Shown here: positions 1 through 11,289 of the stretch, piece by piece | Layout of the letters: each line of letters begins with the position of its first letter | How positions within the stretch are numbered: position 1 is the first letter of the stretch | DNA from: Fomitopsis serialis | Lineage: Eukaryota; Basidiomycota; Agaricomycetes; Polyporales; Fomitopsidaceae | Assembly: GCF_022376445.1 (NCBI RefSeq) | Contig: NW_025954986.1 | Span: 62,001-126,000, forward strand | DNA: 64,000 bases | Reading direction: 5' to 3' | Notes under the pieces: generated by a model | What the model was told of the DNA's origin: nothing | The model's database searches: none | Seen by the model: only the letters and a program-made list of their open reading frames with translations | Made by a program: the position numbers and the translations under genes

Positions 1-99
1 GGCTGCCGTACGCCATCCTACCAGCCATCGCGCCAACATAGCGACCACTGCGAGGATACCAGCCCTGGCGAACAAATCGAAATCCCGACACGGAACTGC

Positions 100-1245
100 G
101 AGCACGCAGGCGCAAACACGCTCGACGAGCGTACCGTTCGCGCGTAAGGACAGGGGAGGGCAAGGAGAGGAAGATGGGCAAGGGGAGGATGGTCGGCGAG
201 GACGAGATGGACACCGCCGGGCCACGGCAACGCAATGCACACGCCGGCGGCGAGCACGCAGGGCGAATGCCTTGTGTGCAAACGCAGCCAACGAGTAGAC
301 CGCGGGCGAGGGTGCAGGCAATGGCGATGGCGATGTGGAGGGCACTGGTGAACGTGCGATTAGGGCGAAGGTGTGGCTGAGCACGAGCGCGAGGACGAGT
401 GGATGGTCGGAATGGGCGGGCGCGAGGGCAAACGAGCGAGGAGGAGGGCAAACGGAAAAGAGGGTGAGAGGAGGGCGGGTGGAGGGCAACGAGGGTACGG
501 CCAGAAGGGCCCCCAAACAGGTGAGTGCCTACTTGTCGGCTGCAGACCGCCAGCCCCACCATCTGCGAACGCAGCCACGGCTTCCACGAGCCCCTCCTCA
601 CCATCCACGATCCCGGGCGTCCCGCGCACGGGCCTGTCGCGCCTGACGCGCCGAGCACGAACGCGGCGCGTAAGAGTCCGCCCCCTCGCGGTCCCGACGG
701 ACCATGGCCCATTGCCCGCACCGCGCACAAACAGGCCAAGTACACGCGCGACACGCAAAAGCCCGCGCGGGCACGCTCCGCCCTCAGGTCCGTGGTTTGT
801 CGGCCCTCTCGCCCGCCCGCCCGCTTCAAGTTGCCCTCTCACGCCCGCCTACCTGCCTCTCGTGGCCGCCCGCTGACCTTCTCGCGCCCACACGCCCGCC
901 CGCCGTCTCGCGCCCACACGCCCATCGTCTCGTGCCCACACGCCTGCCGTCTCGCGCCCACACGCCCATCGTCTCGTGCCCACACGCCTGCCGTCTCGCG
1001 CCCACACGCCCGCTATTGCCCTCTCGCCCGTCCACCTGCTTATTCGCCGGTCCACCTACCCGCCTGTTTGTCTGCCCACGCACTCCGATTCGCACTCCCT
1101 CTTGCCCACAACCCCTGTCGCATGCGCTCTGTCGCCCGTGCACCCGCTCGGCCGGCTGGCTACCCACTCGCCCGTGCGATCGACCACGCGATCGCCCACT
1201 GGTCCATGCGCCCACTTGCCCGCCCATCTACTTACCCGTGGACCC
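100..1245. repeat. Low-complexity tract, purine-rich then pyrimidine-rich, with a 22-bp tandem repeat
   Basis: From about 100 to 520 the + strand is dominated by GAGG/GCGAG purine runs. From about 780 to 1245 it is dominated by CTCGCCC/CCACACGCC runs. At 882-1012 there is a clear tandem array with a 22-bp period in which two variants alternate (one ending CCCATCGT, one CCTGCCGT), giving a 44-bp dimer. Long open frames here have Arg/Pro/Ala/His-rich translations with no domain and are composition artefacts. The same paired composition flanks gene fragments at 9.2-12.0 kb and 40.4-43.9 kb. Confidence 0.75.
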
Positions 1246-1249
1246 ATGC

Positions 1250-1906
1250 AAGTCCTCGCTCATCGACAAGATCAAGAAGGCCTCGCGCGAGTTCGTCGTG
1301 CTCTTCCTGCAGGTGCTCGTCGACGGTCGGCTTACGGACCCGGGCCAAAGCCGCGTGGTCGACTTTCGCAATACCATCATCATCATGACGATAGACCTCT
1401 GCGCGACGTTCCTCCACGGCATGGGCGACAGCCCCGCCAGACCCGAGACGCGCGAACTGGCCCTGGGTGCAATCCGCGTGCATTCCCCCTGCCCCCCGAG
1501 TTCATCAACCGGATCGACGGCATCATCTTCCGCAGCTCTCTCAGAAGATTGTCCTCAAGATTGTCGACCTCCGGCTTCAGGAGGTGCAGGACGGCCTCGT
1601 GGAGGGCAAGATGGCCGTCGACCTCGACCCCGCCGCGAAGCAGGACCTCGTCTCGATCGGGTATCCACCCGTGTACGCTCACACCCACTGACCCGCGTGA
1701 TTCAGAGTGAGGTCCTTGACCCGCTTTCCATGGTCATCCTTGGGGACCGCGTGCACGAAGGTGAAACGGTCGAGGCACCCTTCGACGGCCCGCAGAACCG
1801 CCTCCAGATCGTGCCCACCCACAAGGCGAGCGCGGATAACACGGACGTCGACTACGACGACATTGAATATATCGAGATGAGGGACATGAACGTGTACACA
1901 TCCTGA
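1250..1906 (+). pseudogene. HSP104/ClpB C-terminal fragment, broken
   Basis: The translation matches the second AAA+ module and C-terminus of the fungal disaggregase HSP104. It shows a helix resembling DEIEKAH (IDKIKKASREFVV), then LLQVLVDGRLTD-like, VVDFRNTIIIMT, then PPEFINRIDGIIF (arginine-finger region), then IVDLRLQEVQDGLVE, then a terminal segment with RVIQSE..DPLS and an acidic tail. These blocks lie in three reading frames (changes near 1490, 1545 and 1690), the Walker A half is absent, and the upstream sequence is low-complexity. It is a captured or duplicated, non-functional 3' piece of the gene. Family identity is confident from several conserved blocks; function is lost. Confidence 0.85.
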
Positions 1907-2235
1907 GTACGCTCAAGTTTGCACTCCCCTGGCGGTCATCCTCGCCGATTGGGCGGTGCACCACCGTCGAGCCACGCGTGTACGGGCCGTGCCATGTACT
2001 ACGACTCTGCATGCGCTGCGAATTGAGCAGTCGAGCAGTCGACGTCGAGCAGGCTCGCGCCACAGCAGTATCTGTGCACCTTGTCAGTTAAGGTGCACAC
2101 ACACACAAGGGTGAATAGATCCTACTTTCGGTGTGCCTTCAGTCGACTGCCAATGCATCTGGATGGTGGATCCATGAAGGGGCATATCGAAGCTGTAGTG
2201 GTAGACATCTCAGAGGACATTCCTATATAAATATG

Positions 2236-2400
2236 GTGAGGTTTGCAGGTCCGAACCCAGTCTGAACCGAACCTGACCTACACCGAACCGTCCGTGTGCG
2301 TTCGGTCCGAGGTTCAGTGAATTGCCCGAACCTGACCTGAGGTGCGGTCCAAGGTTCTCGAGATTCCGGGGGGAACCGGACCGAACCGGACCCCGGCAAC
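2236..2400. repeat. Degenerate GAACCGGACC-type simple repeat
   Basis: Interspersed GAACCGAACC, GAACCTGACC and CCGGACCG words recur on the + strand. No gene is visible in 1907-2480 otherwise. The stretch just after the HSP104 fragment holds CA-repeat DNA near 2095 and a TATA-like TATATAAATA near 2224. Confidence 0.5.
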
Positions 2401-2480
2401 ACTAGAACTTGCACGTAGTGAGGTGTGTCATACCCACCGTTGCCCGAGCAAAGCAGATACTCACATTGCGCTCGGTGTAG

Positions 2481-3470
2481 TCGCCGCAAGAGCGTGTGCC
2501 CGCCGAGGTGGATGGCCGTGCGCACAGCCGGAAGTTATTCAACATCCCGATGGAAATCGCTGATGAGGTAAGTCCCGGCACTCACTCGGAGCAGCCAGAA
2601 ACTCACTGCCGGTAGACCGCCACCGACGATCATGAGGGGTCCATTCCGCCGGGCCCGCCGAGCAAGGGAACGGACGAGCCGGCCGACGCTCAGAAGATAC
2701 AAGCTGACGAACCGGCTGGGCGTGGCGCAAGGGCCGCAAGCTGCGAGTCCGACGTCGTGATCACCGGATACACGCCCGCACCACTGACGCACGCCAGGAA
2801 CGACTCCGACATCGAGATCACGGATGACCGACCGGACAACAGGAGCACTTCGAGCGGCCGACGCGCTGATGGTAAGGCCCTCCGGGCACCAGCCTTCCCT
2901 GAATTTTCAGGGTATAAGAAAAGCGCACCGGTGGGCCCGAGCTTCGGCGAACTCGGTTGGGTGCCACCGCCTTGGAGGCATGACATCAGCCACTCGGACG
3001 GGGTTGCGGTATCCCCGGAGTCGGGGAGCAACGTGCTTGGAGGCGGTAGCCCCAGCACAGGTGAGGAAGAAGGCACCCGCAAGGACAAAGGAAAGTCCCG
3101 CGAGTTGCCCGCCGAGCCTGACAGGATGGTCCCTGCCAACATTACCAGCACCCTTGCTCCACACCATGAGCAAGACGCTGCATTTTTCACCTTCGATCCC
3201 ACTGCGACGAATGTGTTCAATCCGGCTCCGGAAACCAGTACGTACTCAATTCATTTGCTCATACATGGACACGCTGACATCCATTTCTTTGTGTCAGATG
3301 GCGGTCTGACCGGCGCCATGTCGTCACGAGTGCTGGAGTTGGCCGCCGAGCGTGCCGCGGTGATGGCACACATCGATTCGTTGTTGGCACTCCAGCGCGC
3401 AAACAACCAAAACAGGGCGGCAGTAGCGTGGGTGAAGGAATGGTATCGCGAGGCGAGTGGTTCACGGTAG
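2481..3470 (+). CDS. Hypothetical protein, 5'-partial, three exons
   Basis: I do not recognise this protein. A consistent reading frame runs through three exons: 2481-2567, 2616-3237 and 3298-3470. The introns at 2568-2615 (GTAAGT...GGTAG, 48 bp) and 3238-3297 (GTACGT, GCTGAC branch, TGTCAG, 60 bp) are typical of basidiomycetes. A further acceptor (GTGTAG, ending at 2480) suggests an upstream exon that I could not find. The first exon contains FNIPMEIADE, the middle is Pro/Ser/Gly-rich and disordered, and the C-terminus is a short amphipathic helix rich in Ala, Glu and Arg ending REASGSR. It may be a host gene truncated at its 5' end, or a transposon-associated ORF. No catalytic motif is visible. 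Confidence 0.5.
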
Positions 3471-3539
3471 ACAGATTTGTAATGCTCTGTACGACCGCCG
3501 TTGTTCAATGCATCACATACCTCGGCTGCAAAAATTAAC

Positions 3540-5100
3540 TGGCCGTACCTACGTGAGTTGCACTCGCCGGCCGGACCGTCAGAATCCACGGCCCGAGGTC
3601 GGTACCTTCATCCATCCCTGTGGCTATACCTAAGTCGCATTCGCCGGCCGGACCGTTTGAATACACGGCCCGAGGTCGGTACCTTCACCCATAGTTGTCA
3701 CAATACCTAAGTCGCATTCGCCGGCCGGACCGTCAGAATCCACGGCCCGAGGTTGGTACCTTCATCCATGTATGAGGCGATACCTGAGTCGCATTCGCCG
3801 GCCGGACCATCAGAATCCACGGCCCGAGGTCGGTACCATACAACGCCGAGGCCGGTACCTTCATCCATCACTGGGGCGATACCGAAGTCGCATTTGCCGG
3901 CCGGACCGTCAGAATTCACGGCCCGAGGTTGCTACCTTCATCCATGTATGAGGCGATACCTAAGTCGCACTCGCCGGCCGGACCGTTAGAATCCACGGCC
4001 CGAGGTCGGTACCTTCACCCATAGTTGTCACAATACCTAAGTCGCATTCGCCGGCCGGACCGTCAGAATCCACGGCCCGAGGTTGGTACCTTCATCCATG
4101 TATGAGGCGATACCTGAGTCGCATTCGCCGGCCGGACCATCAGAATCCACGGCCCGAGGTCGGTACCTTCACCCATAGTTGTGACAATACCTAAGTCGCA
4201 TTCGCCGGCCGGACCGTCAGAATCCACGGCCCGAGGTTGGTACCTTCATCCATGTATGAGGCGATACCTACGTCGCATTCGCCGGCCGGACCGTCAGAAT
4301 CCACGGCCCGAGGTCGGTACCTTCACCCATAGTTGTGACAATACCTAAGTCGCATTCGCCGGCCGGACCGTCAGAATCCACGGCCCGAGGTCGGTACCTT
4401 CACCCATAGTTGTGACAATACCTAAGTCGCATTCGCCGGCCGGACCGTCAGAATCCACGGCCCGAGGTTGCTACCTTCATCCATGTATGAGGCGATACCT
4501 AAGTCGCACTCGCCGGCCGGACCGTTAGAATCCACGGCCCGAGGTCGGTACCTTCACCCATAGTTGTCACAATACCTAAGTCGCATTCGCCGGCCGGACC
4601 GTCAGAATCCACGGCCCGAGGTTGGTACCTTCATCCATGTATGAGGCGATACCTGAGTCGCATTCGCCGGCCGGACCATCAGAATCCACGGCCCGAGGTC
4701 GGTACCTTCACCATAGTTGTGACAATACCTAAGTCGCATTCGCCGGCCGGACCGTCAGAATCCACGGCCCGAGGTCGGTACCCTCATTCATACAGAGCCG
4801 AGGCCGGTACCTTCATCCATCACTGGGGCGATACCGAAGTCGCACTCGCCGGCCGGACCGTTAGAATCCACGGCCCGAGGTCGGTACCTTCATCCATCCC
4901 TGTGGCTATACCTAAGTCGCATTCGCCGGCCGGACCGTTTGAATACACGGCCCAAGGGCGGTACCCTCATCCACACATGGGACCATCCCTGAATCCCTGG
5001 TGGACCGCCACCGGCCGGACCGTTGGGAATGGTGTATTATATATGGTGGCTGTAGCCCCGGACATCTGGATTGATAACACCGGCCGGACCGTTGGACACC
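3540..5100 (+). repeat. 77-bp tandem satellite with a 539-bp higher-order repeat
   Basis: About twenty units share the core CCGGCCGGACCGTCAGAATC followed by CACGGCCCGAGGTYGGTACC. Core starts fall at 3567, 3644, 3721, 3798, 3897, 3974, 4051, 4128, 4205, 4282, 4359, 4436, 4513, 4590, 4667, 4743, 4849, 4926, 5011 and 5080. The spacing is 77 bp for most steps; four later or variant steps are 99, 106, 85 and 69 bp. Unit linkers come in types (ATAGTTGTSACAATACC versus TGTATGAGGCGATACC). The block starting at 3897 recurs at 4436, exactly 539 bp (7 x 77) later and nearly identical, so this is a higher-order array. Short ORFs through it are repeats of the same peptide and are not genes. Confidence 0.95.
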
Positions 5101-5535
5101 ATGCCTGCTGGTGACCGACCGCACCGTCTAACTCATGGGTGTCGTCCCTAAGCTCCGACCGGAGCCCCCACCCATGATCACCCCACTCGCTCCGGCCGCA
5201 CCGTCCATTGAGAACATGCTGAATTCCCGGCCGCCACGTTGAGAATCAATGCTCAAAGTGGATACCCTGCTGCGGCCGGACGCCCCCGGCCGCGCCGTCC
5301 ACTGGCCGCGCGCTGAATGTCCGGCCGCCACGTTGGAATTCAGGGTTCATAGTGGAACCGGCTCCGGGCCAATCGTTTGATACGGGTCGGTCGGTACTCG
5401 GCCGGACCGCTAGAAGCCCGAGACGTGCAGCCCGGCCGGACCTCTGTATACGGCAGGTTACCTGCTCCGGCCGAGCCCGGGCCTACCGTTAGAAACGGGC
5501 CAAATGCACTCCGGGTGGACCGTTAGTAACGGTCA
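5101..5535 (+). repeat. Degenerate satellite edge
   Basis: The GGCCGGACCG / GGCCGCACCGTC core continues at irregular spacing (near 5108, 5155, 5193, 5275, 5400, 5432 and 5508) with diverged linkers. This looks like an eroded or ancestral form of the 77-bp array. No gene is visible. Confidence 0.7.
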
Positions 5536-6071
5536 AGTTCCACTCAGTAATGTGCCTGTATACCTGTCCCAAGTGCCGACGTACGGCCCCAGGCCATACG
5601 AACCGCGCATGTCCCCAGGTGGGACCAGCGACGACGCACGGTCGACGTCTCTCCGAGATCCTCGCCGCCGATATCCTTTCCGAGTCACACCTCGTCCGGC
5701 TTACCAATGCTGCTCAACGAGGAGCACGACAACTCGCCGAAGAAACCAATGAGAATAATCTTGCTGAACCGTACTCCCTTCGTCGGCGCGCTTCTCGTCG
5801 TCGCCGACACCTAGACTCATCACCATACCCGACGGCTCGATATTACGCCGTAGCTCGAGGCCGACTTCCGGGGATCTACCAGATAGGAACACACGCGATC
5901 CTGAGCTGATTGTATCGCTCGGGAATACGAGGAATGGTATTCCATACCTGGGTGGAGGCAGAGAACTATATGCATGAGTGGCATATAGGTCCGTTCTACG
6001 ATGAGGACTACGATGAGACGAACCCCGACGGAGGACTTCGCGGAATCCTACCATCGGATCTCGTCGCACGC

Positions 6072-7603
6072 TGTGGGGTGGGCCCACATGGGAGCACCAG
6101 TACGAGCTCGGAACGACGCACTCTCAGGTGTAGGACAACGCGGAACGAAGCAACGTCGATTGGAGGAAAAACGCCTCGGCGAGGGACGACCAAGTAAAAC
6201 TGCGGATTGAAGACAGCTACTGTACATGAACACCAGGTCCCTCCGGCACCTCATCCTCGACCTCTCCCTCCTCCATCGCCTCGAAGTCCTGAGGGTGCGC
6301 GAACCGCAGGCGACGCGGTATCCCGGAGTAGCCGTCGGGAACGTACACTCCCTCCGATAAGCGAACGTGTAAGTCGCGGACGCTGGCCTCAACAGAATTT
6401 AGGCCTCGGGCGATATGGACAGCCTCGGAACGAGCGTCACGGTTAGCGGTGCGGCACTCATCAAGGAGGCCCTGAAACCGACTAAGGAGGCCGTCGAGGC
6501 TGTCGGAAGAAGCACGATAGGACGAGAGCTGTAAGGGACGCTCTAAGTAGCGAACCGGAAGGAGGGGACGGCCAATCTCTGCGTCGGCTTGCTCGGCGGT
6601 GACTCGGTTCGGGGCCCAGGCAATCAGAGGGAAAGGCTCGCCGAGATAGCTATGCTGCGACGGAAGAGTGAGGAAGACCTGGTCGAGATACTCGATCAGC
6701 TCCTGCACGTCAGGGTAGCGGCGGACGAGCGGAAGGGAAGCATCGCCGTGGGCCACTGCGCGGGAACGAGAGTCGAAGAGCATTCGCTGCGCGGGGAGAA
6801 CGGCCGCTTAGAAGGACGATCGGGAATCAGGACGGAGGAAAAAGGACGCACGATTAACCATCGAGCTCCATGGGCCCAGGCAAGCCATTCGCGGTCACTA
6901 TCGGGGTTCAGGCGAGGCTCTACTACACGCTCGTCGCGGAGAAGATCGATGAGGCGGTAGAACCGGGTGGTGAAGACGATGGTGGACGGGTTTGGGGGAG
7001 CATCGACGGGCATCGGAGACGGTGGGGAGCACTGAGGGCCTGGCGGAGGAAGCGGAAGAAGCTGGAGGAGGGTACGGGGAGGTGTCGGAAGGAGACGAGG
7101 CGGGTGCGGAAGGAACAGGAAAGGAGAGAAACGGATGCCAGCGAGGGTGGGACGTGGGAAAACAGCGGCGGAGGGAGACTTAGAGGGGGAGACGGAGGAA
7201 AAGGGGAGTTAGTTACCTACCACCACCTCTCAGGACTCAGTATCTAGGTTGCACCGGGCAATCTCAGGCTTCAGGTCTCGTCTCAGGCTCGCGTTCAGGC
7301 TAAGGAAGGTCGCAGAAGTTAGGCTCAGGCTCAGGATCGAGGAGAGCTCAGGTTAGGAACGTCGGAGGGAAGGCTATCGAGTATACCAGGCTCAGGAAAG
7401 GGCAGTCTTCACTAAAAGACATCGCGAACGAAGCGTGCGGCGCACCACCCCATCTCCCCTTTCCCTTCCGCGAGGTACCACAGACCTCGCTCGCTTCCTC
7501 CGCCAACTGTCAACTTGTACCAACGACCCCCGCCCATCGTTTTCACCGATACCAAGAATTCCCTTCCGCGTCGTCCACGCACCGGGGACTCGCCATCACC
7601 ACA
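6072..7603 (+). mobile_element. Solo LTR of the gypsy-1 family
   Basis: This 1532-bp copy begins TGTGGGGTGGGCCCACATGG and ends ATCACCACA. It is collinear with the two LTRs of the complete element at 19681-33238, with moderate divergence, mostly third-position-like changes on the minus strand. It is flanked by a 4-bp duplication, ACGC (6068-6071 and 7604-7607). No internal element sequence remains, so it is a solo LTR left by LTR-LTR recombination. It lies inside the decayed ORF of an older element and carries an intact copy of the antisense LTR gene. Confidence 0.9.
6217..7013 (-). CDS. Antisense LTR gene, solo-LTR copy (unknown function)
   Basis: This is a two-exon gene antisense to the LTR. 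Exon 1 is 7013-6852 (54 codons, starting MPVDAPPNPS and ending EWLAWAHGARWLI). The 65-bp intron is 6851-6787 (GTGCGT...CGCAG, phase 0). Exon 2 is 6786-6217 (RMLFDSRSRAVAHG... , 189 codons). The predicted protein is 243 aa, soluble, with a conserved first two thirds and an acidic variable tail. I recognise no known domain. Homologues with the same intron position occur in the gypsy-1 and gypsy-2 LTRs in this window. Against the gypsy-1 LTR copy, hand counting shows mostly synonymous changes, which argues that the protein has been selected. The upstream promoter would lie inside the LTR, pointing away from the retroelement transcript. Confidence 0.75.
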
Positions 7604-8345
7604 ACGCCCTATACGTATCCCTACGCCACCTGCACATCTGCGTCGACCTCAAGGAATCCCTCCACCCCGACCCCTATCACGCATCGTTTCACCTCCTACG
7701 TCGCAGTCGGAGGAAGACTTCCATATAGAACCTACGCGCGCAGAACTGGCGGATGCGCCACCTAGGTACTCCCAACCGCCAGCATATTCCGAAGCAGACC
7801 GCCTCGCCGCACCAACACCTCGACCGTCTTCATCGTCGTCCATGAATACCGACGGATTCTTCACGCTTGAGGCCCAGCTTCTCGCTCAGCAGCGAGACGA
7901 AGGTCCACGAGCATCTACGTCCACACATGCAGAAGAACTTGTCGATCAAATCTTCGGTCGACGAATCCTTCAAGTCGTTTACGGTCCAGATGGGGAAGTC
8001 GTAGGGTATTCGGTTGGTATCAATAGCGATGATCCCAATCGCACCTTCCTTACTCCCTCAGAAGTACCACCTGCCGTCGCGACCTGAAACACCAACGCCG
8101 CCATTTACCGAATCCGCGCTAACAGACGATCGGCGAGTATTCCTCACGTCGGATCTCTTCAGGTGCTGGTCGAGTCCAACGAAGAGTCTCACTCGGTTGA
8201 AGACCAACCTTCGAGTCGAGTACCCTCTCCTTGGGATTTCAACGGCGACATAAACGACATGTATGCGGATGGCAACGACGGTGGAGACGAACAAGATCCT
8301 GAGGCTTAGTGGTCAACGCGGACGTCGACCATAGGAAGGGGCTTA

Positions 8346-8781
8346 TGTTACAAGTCGCCATGTTACGTACATTTTCATTTTCTTTTACTTGTTATCTCTA
8401 ACCACCTCACGTGCATGAGGACCGGTTATGTACTATACCGCACCCGGACTATCATGTGATAGCTGAACTCCGCTTACTCATTTCTTCGTCATGATTACCA
8501 CTTCCTTCGTCAGCAATGACATATCCTGACTCACGCTTACTGTACGCCTTGACTCAGACTCATTCGTTTGTATATATACCAGTACAGTAGAGGTCGGACT
8601 CTTCAGTTCGACCTGGTTAGCAATCGACGCTAGCTTTCTCATACCGCTACCGCTTCGGAACTCGACTAGGACGAAGGGACTTGCGTCCTTCCTAGGTCTA
8701 AGAAACAGAACCGCTCTTCGAAGTTAGTAGCCTTGCAAGCTGGTGGCTTGAAGTGTTCCACTCGCCTAGCTTCGCGTAACA
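8346..8781 (+). repeat. 436-bp LTR (right end of the decayed element)
   Basis: The segment begins TGTTAC and ends GTAACA (perfect 6-bp terminal inverted repeats). It is preceded by a polypurine tract (GGAAGGGGCTTA) and contains TATATATACC near 8570. This is the architecture of a 3' LTR. No matching 5' LTR lies in the window, consistent with loss of the left end at the satellite boundary. The segment 8782-8915 that follows shows no gene. Confidence 0.7.
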
Positions 8782-9239
8782 GTACGAGTGATTGGTGAAA
8801 CAGCAGGCCAGTGACCCAATTGGCGATGTGAGCGCTAAGCCATGTGGCTACCGTGCCTACCAGCCCTACGCTACAGCTGCTCGGTAGTGAATGACCTGCT
8901 ACCCAATGCTACATACATCAGGAAAACCCTCTTTCCGTAATTCGTGGTAATGTTCTGAAATTGTCAGTAATATGCGGAACACGGCAGAACACTCAATAAT
9001 ATCTTGCCATTATGAATCCAATCATCACACCTTTCGTATTCGCGAGTATTGTTCCGAAGTCGGTAGTTGCTTCGCGCATGTGCAATAATTTGCATATATT
9101 CGCATCACTGGGTACATATTGTTTACGAAATTGTGGACTGCATAGTATTGAGCTCAGGGGTCTAGACTACATGATTACAAGTTGGTACTAGGCTCGACCC
9201 GTGCACGTACCCACCCGCGTACAGATCCGCCACAGCAGG

Positions 9240-9530
9240 TACAGGGTCCACGTAGGCAAGTGAGACGGCGGGCGAGCATGACAGCAGGCAGGTGGAATGG
9301 CAGGTAAGCAGAATGGCAGGTAAGCAGGACGGCGAGGGGGATAACAAGCGAGAGGAAGACAGGTGAGAGGGTATAGCGAGATGGTGGGCGAGCAGGACAG
9401 CGGCGAGGGGAGCGACAGGGAGTTCGACAACAGACGAGAGGAGCGGCGGGCGCGTGAAACAGCGGGCGAGTGGAATAGCGGGGCCGTGGGCGAACTAGAG
9501 AGAGGGTGAGGGTGAGAGTGGACGACCGAG
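9240..9530. repeat. Purine-rich tract of element A
   Basis: GCGAG, GGCGAGCAGGACAG and GGAATGGCAGGTAAGCAG words are repeated. This is the composition complement of the pyrimidine-rich tract at 11290-11990 on the other side of the PKS fragment. Confidence 0.7.
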
Positions 9531-9579
9531 TCAGTGAGCAAACAAGTTAGCAGACAAATCAGTAAGGGGACGCCGTGGC

Positions 9580-10480
9580 GTGCCCGTCCTCAACAAACCT
9601 ACGCGCGCTGTGCCTGGCGAGAGCATGGCTGAGCTACTCCGTGCGATTTCAGAGGAGGCACCGCTTGCGGGGTGCATAGTCCTCACGGCCGCACTGTCCA
9701 ACCGAACGTTTGCACAGCTCGAGGAGGCGGACTTCGCAAGCGTGTACAAGTCGAAGATTGGTGTGGTTGACACGCTCCGTGAGTGCGTCGATGTCGGGGC
9801 ATTGGAGTTCCTCGTCCCATTCTCATCCGTGGCGGGCCTCTTTGGGAATGGAGGGCAGACGAACTACTGCGCGTGAGTGGCTACGATAGGGTAACAAAAT
9901 CTGATCAGGACTGACAAGTATCTTGTTAGAGCCAACACGCCGGTAGAGGAGCAGGTCTCCGCGTGTCCGGACACATTCGCCTTCGTCTGTCCGGGAATCA
10001 TCGACTCCACGATGATGCGCTCGAGCGAACTGGGTGAGTCAGGCAAAGTCGCACAGCTTGAGCAGTTCGCCCAGTGGGGCATCACGGCGGAAGGTGCGTC
10101 CACTCATCTGCACATCGCGCCCAACGTCAATCAGGGCTCATGTGGCTGGAAGACGCCCTTGCTCGCTTCCAAACCGGTGAGCGGTTCGCGCGGTATGTAC
10201 CGACAGTCGACTGGTACGCGCTCGAGCGCACGCCGTGCATGCCCCTTCTCGGACGACACCTCCTATCTACTTCCGTTGACGCGGGTCTGGGCTCGTCAGC
10301 CACTGGCCCCGGGGCGAGTGGTGTGGGGGCGGCAGACGAAGGGAGGCGACGTGGGCACGCGGATGGCGGCAATCGTACGCGGGGTGCTGGGCGTCGCTGC
10401 GGAGGACTTCTCGCCGGAGATGCCGTTCACAGTGTATGGCGTTAGCTCGCTGTCCGCACCTTGTCGTACCAGTATAACTT
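9580..10480 (+). pseudogene. Polyketide synthase ketoreductase-ACP fragment, broken
   Basis: The first exon (to 9872) encodes PLAGCIVLTAALSNRTFAQL and FLVPFSSVAGLFGNGGQTNY, the NADPH-dependent ketoreductase core of fungal PKS or PKS-NRPS enzymes (catalytic Ser and Tyr region). A clean 57-bp intron (9873-9929, GTGAGT...TTAG) joins NYCA to ANTPVEEQ in frame. Downstream, the conserved WGITAEG block, then FARYVPTVDW and GRHLLSTSVDA in another frame, then IVRGVLGVAAEDF lead into an acyl-carrier motif. There the expected G-x-D-S-L is G-V-S-S-L, so the Asp before the phosphopantetheine Ser is missing. KS, AT and DH domains are absent. This is a captured 3' part of a PKS gene, non-functional. Confidence 0.8.
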
Positions 10481-11289
10481 GTCGTACCAGCGCGCGTCGT
10501 GTCTGTATGTACCTGCACTTGTTGGGCAAACGTGCGCCGGGGCTGTCTCTGTCGTGTCACGGCACTAGGCTCCATCCACTCGTTCTTGATGGGCATTCCC
10601 GGAGTCGAGGTGAAAAGCAGGGTGCTCACCTGACTCGCTGGCCCTGCTGGACGCAGCCCATGTTCCTCCCTGCATCTTAACCTTTCGCTAAGAGCGTCGC
10701 TGGGGCTCGTTGCAGTTGCGTACAGCGCGATCTTGGTCGACTCATTGGTCCGATGTACGCGCCGTCTCTCGCGAACAGGTCCACCTGTGTGTACTGGAGG
10801 TCAGCGGCGGGCAAGCGAGAGCGAAGCAGAGTCTCAGTCACTGAGGGAGGAGGGGACTCGAGAGGCGAGAGAAAGTCCGGCGAGCGCGCGTGACGTGTCG
10901 TGGCTGAAGCGCTTAGCACTTCTCACGACAAGCCATATTCTCTGCCCCTCCCCATTCTCTGTCCCTCCCATTCTCCATCTCTCCCCGTCTCTTTCGACTC
11001 GAACGCACCGCTTGCCTGGCTCTGGTAAGCCGCAGCACGATCATGTGGGCTCGAATTCACGCACCGCGCATGAAGGACTCGGACCGGTTCTGAGCGACAG
11101 GATCATTGCACCGAGCGCGACAAGAGCGGAACGAAGAGGCAAGGGTAGCATGAGAGGAAGGCGAAGAAACACAGTTATGAGCACCTAGGAAGACTGTGGG
11201 AAGGCTCGACGGTATGTTCGTGGTATTTACTACCCTTCTCGTTCGCTCACAAGCCGCGACGCACTTGTTGAAGTTGCGCGTCAACCTGG

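Larger units (their letters stand above)
5545..8310 (+). pseudogene. Decayed retroelement ORF, interrupted by a solo LTR
   Basis: Downstream of the satellite a coding-like + strand stretch begins with a Cys/His cluster (CPKCRRTAPGHTNRACP, zinc-knuckle-like). It continues through frame changes to the Asp-rich segment before 6072. Joining 6071 to 7608, which removes the solo LTR and one 4-bp duplication, keeps a reading frame that runs on to 8087. This continues with two PPxY-like motifs (PPRY, PPAY) and a YGPDGEVVGYSVG segment. A further frame with an acidic end, stopping near 8310, follows. No RT, integrase or protease motif is visible, so the element class is unknown; the adjacent LTR and polypurine tract suggest a retroelement. 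The 5' end is lost in the satellite. Confidence 0.45.

Noticed and set aside
704..1250. Long open frames rich in Arg/Pro/Ala/His
   Set aside because: They track pyrimidine-rich low-complexity DNA and a 22-bp tandem repeat and are open in several frames at once; only the HSP104-like part after 1250 has conserved blocks.
3540..5100. CRISPR-like array
   Set aside because: The 77-bp units are near-identical along their whole length, linkers included, and form a higher-order repeat; there are no unique spacers, and the context is a fungal genome.
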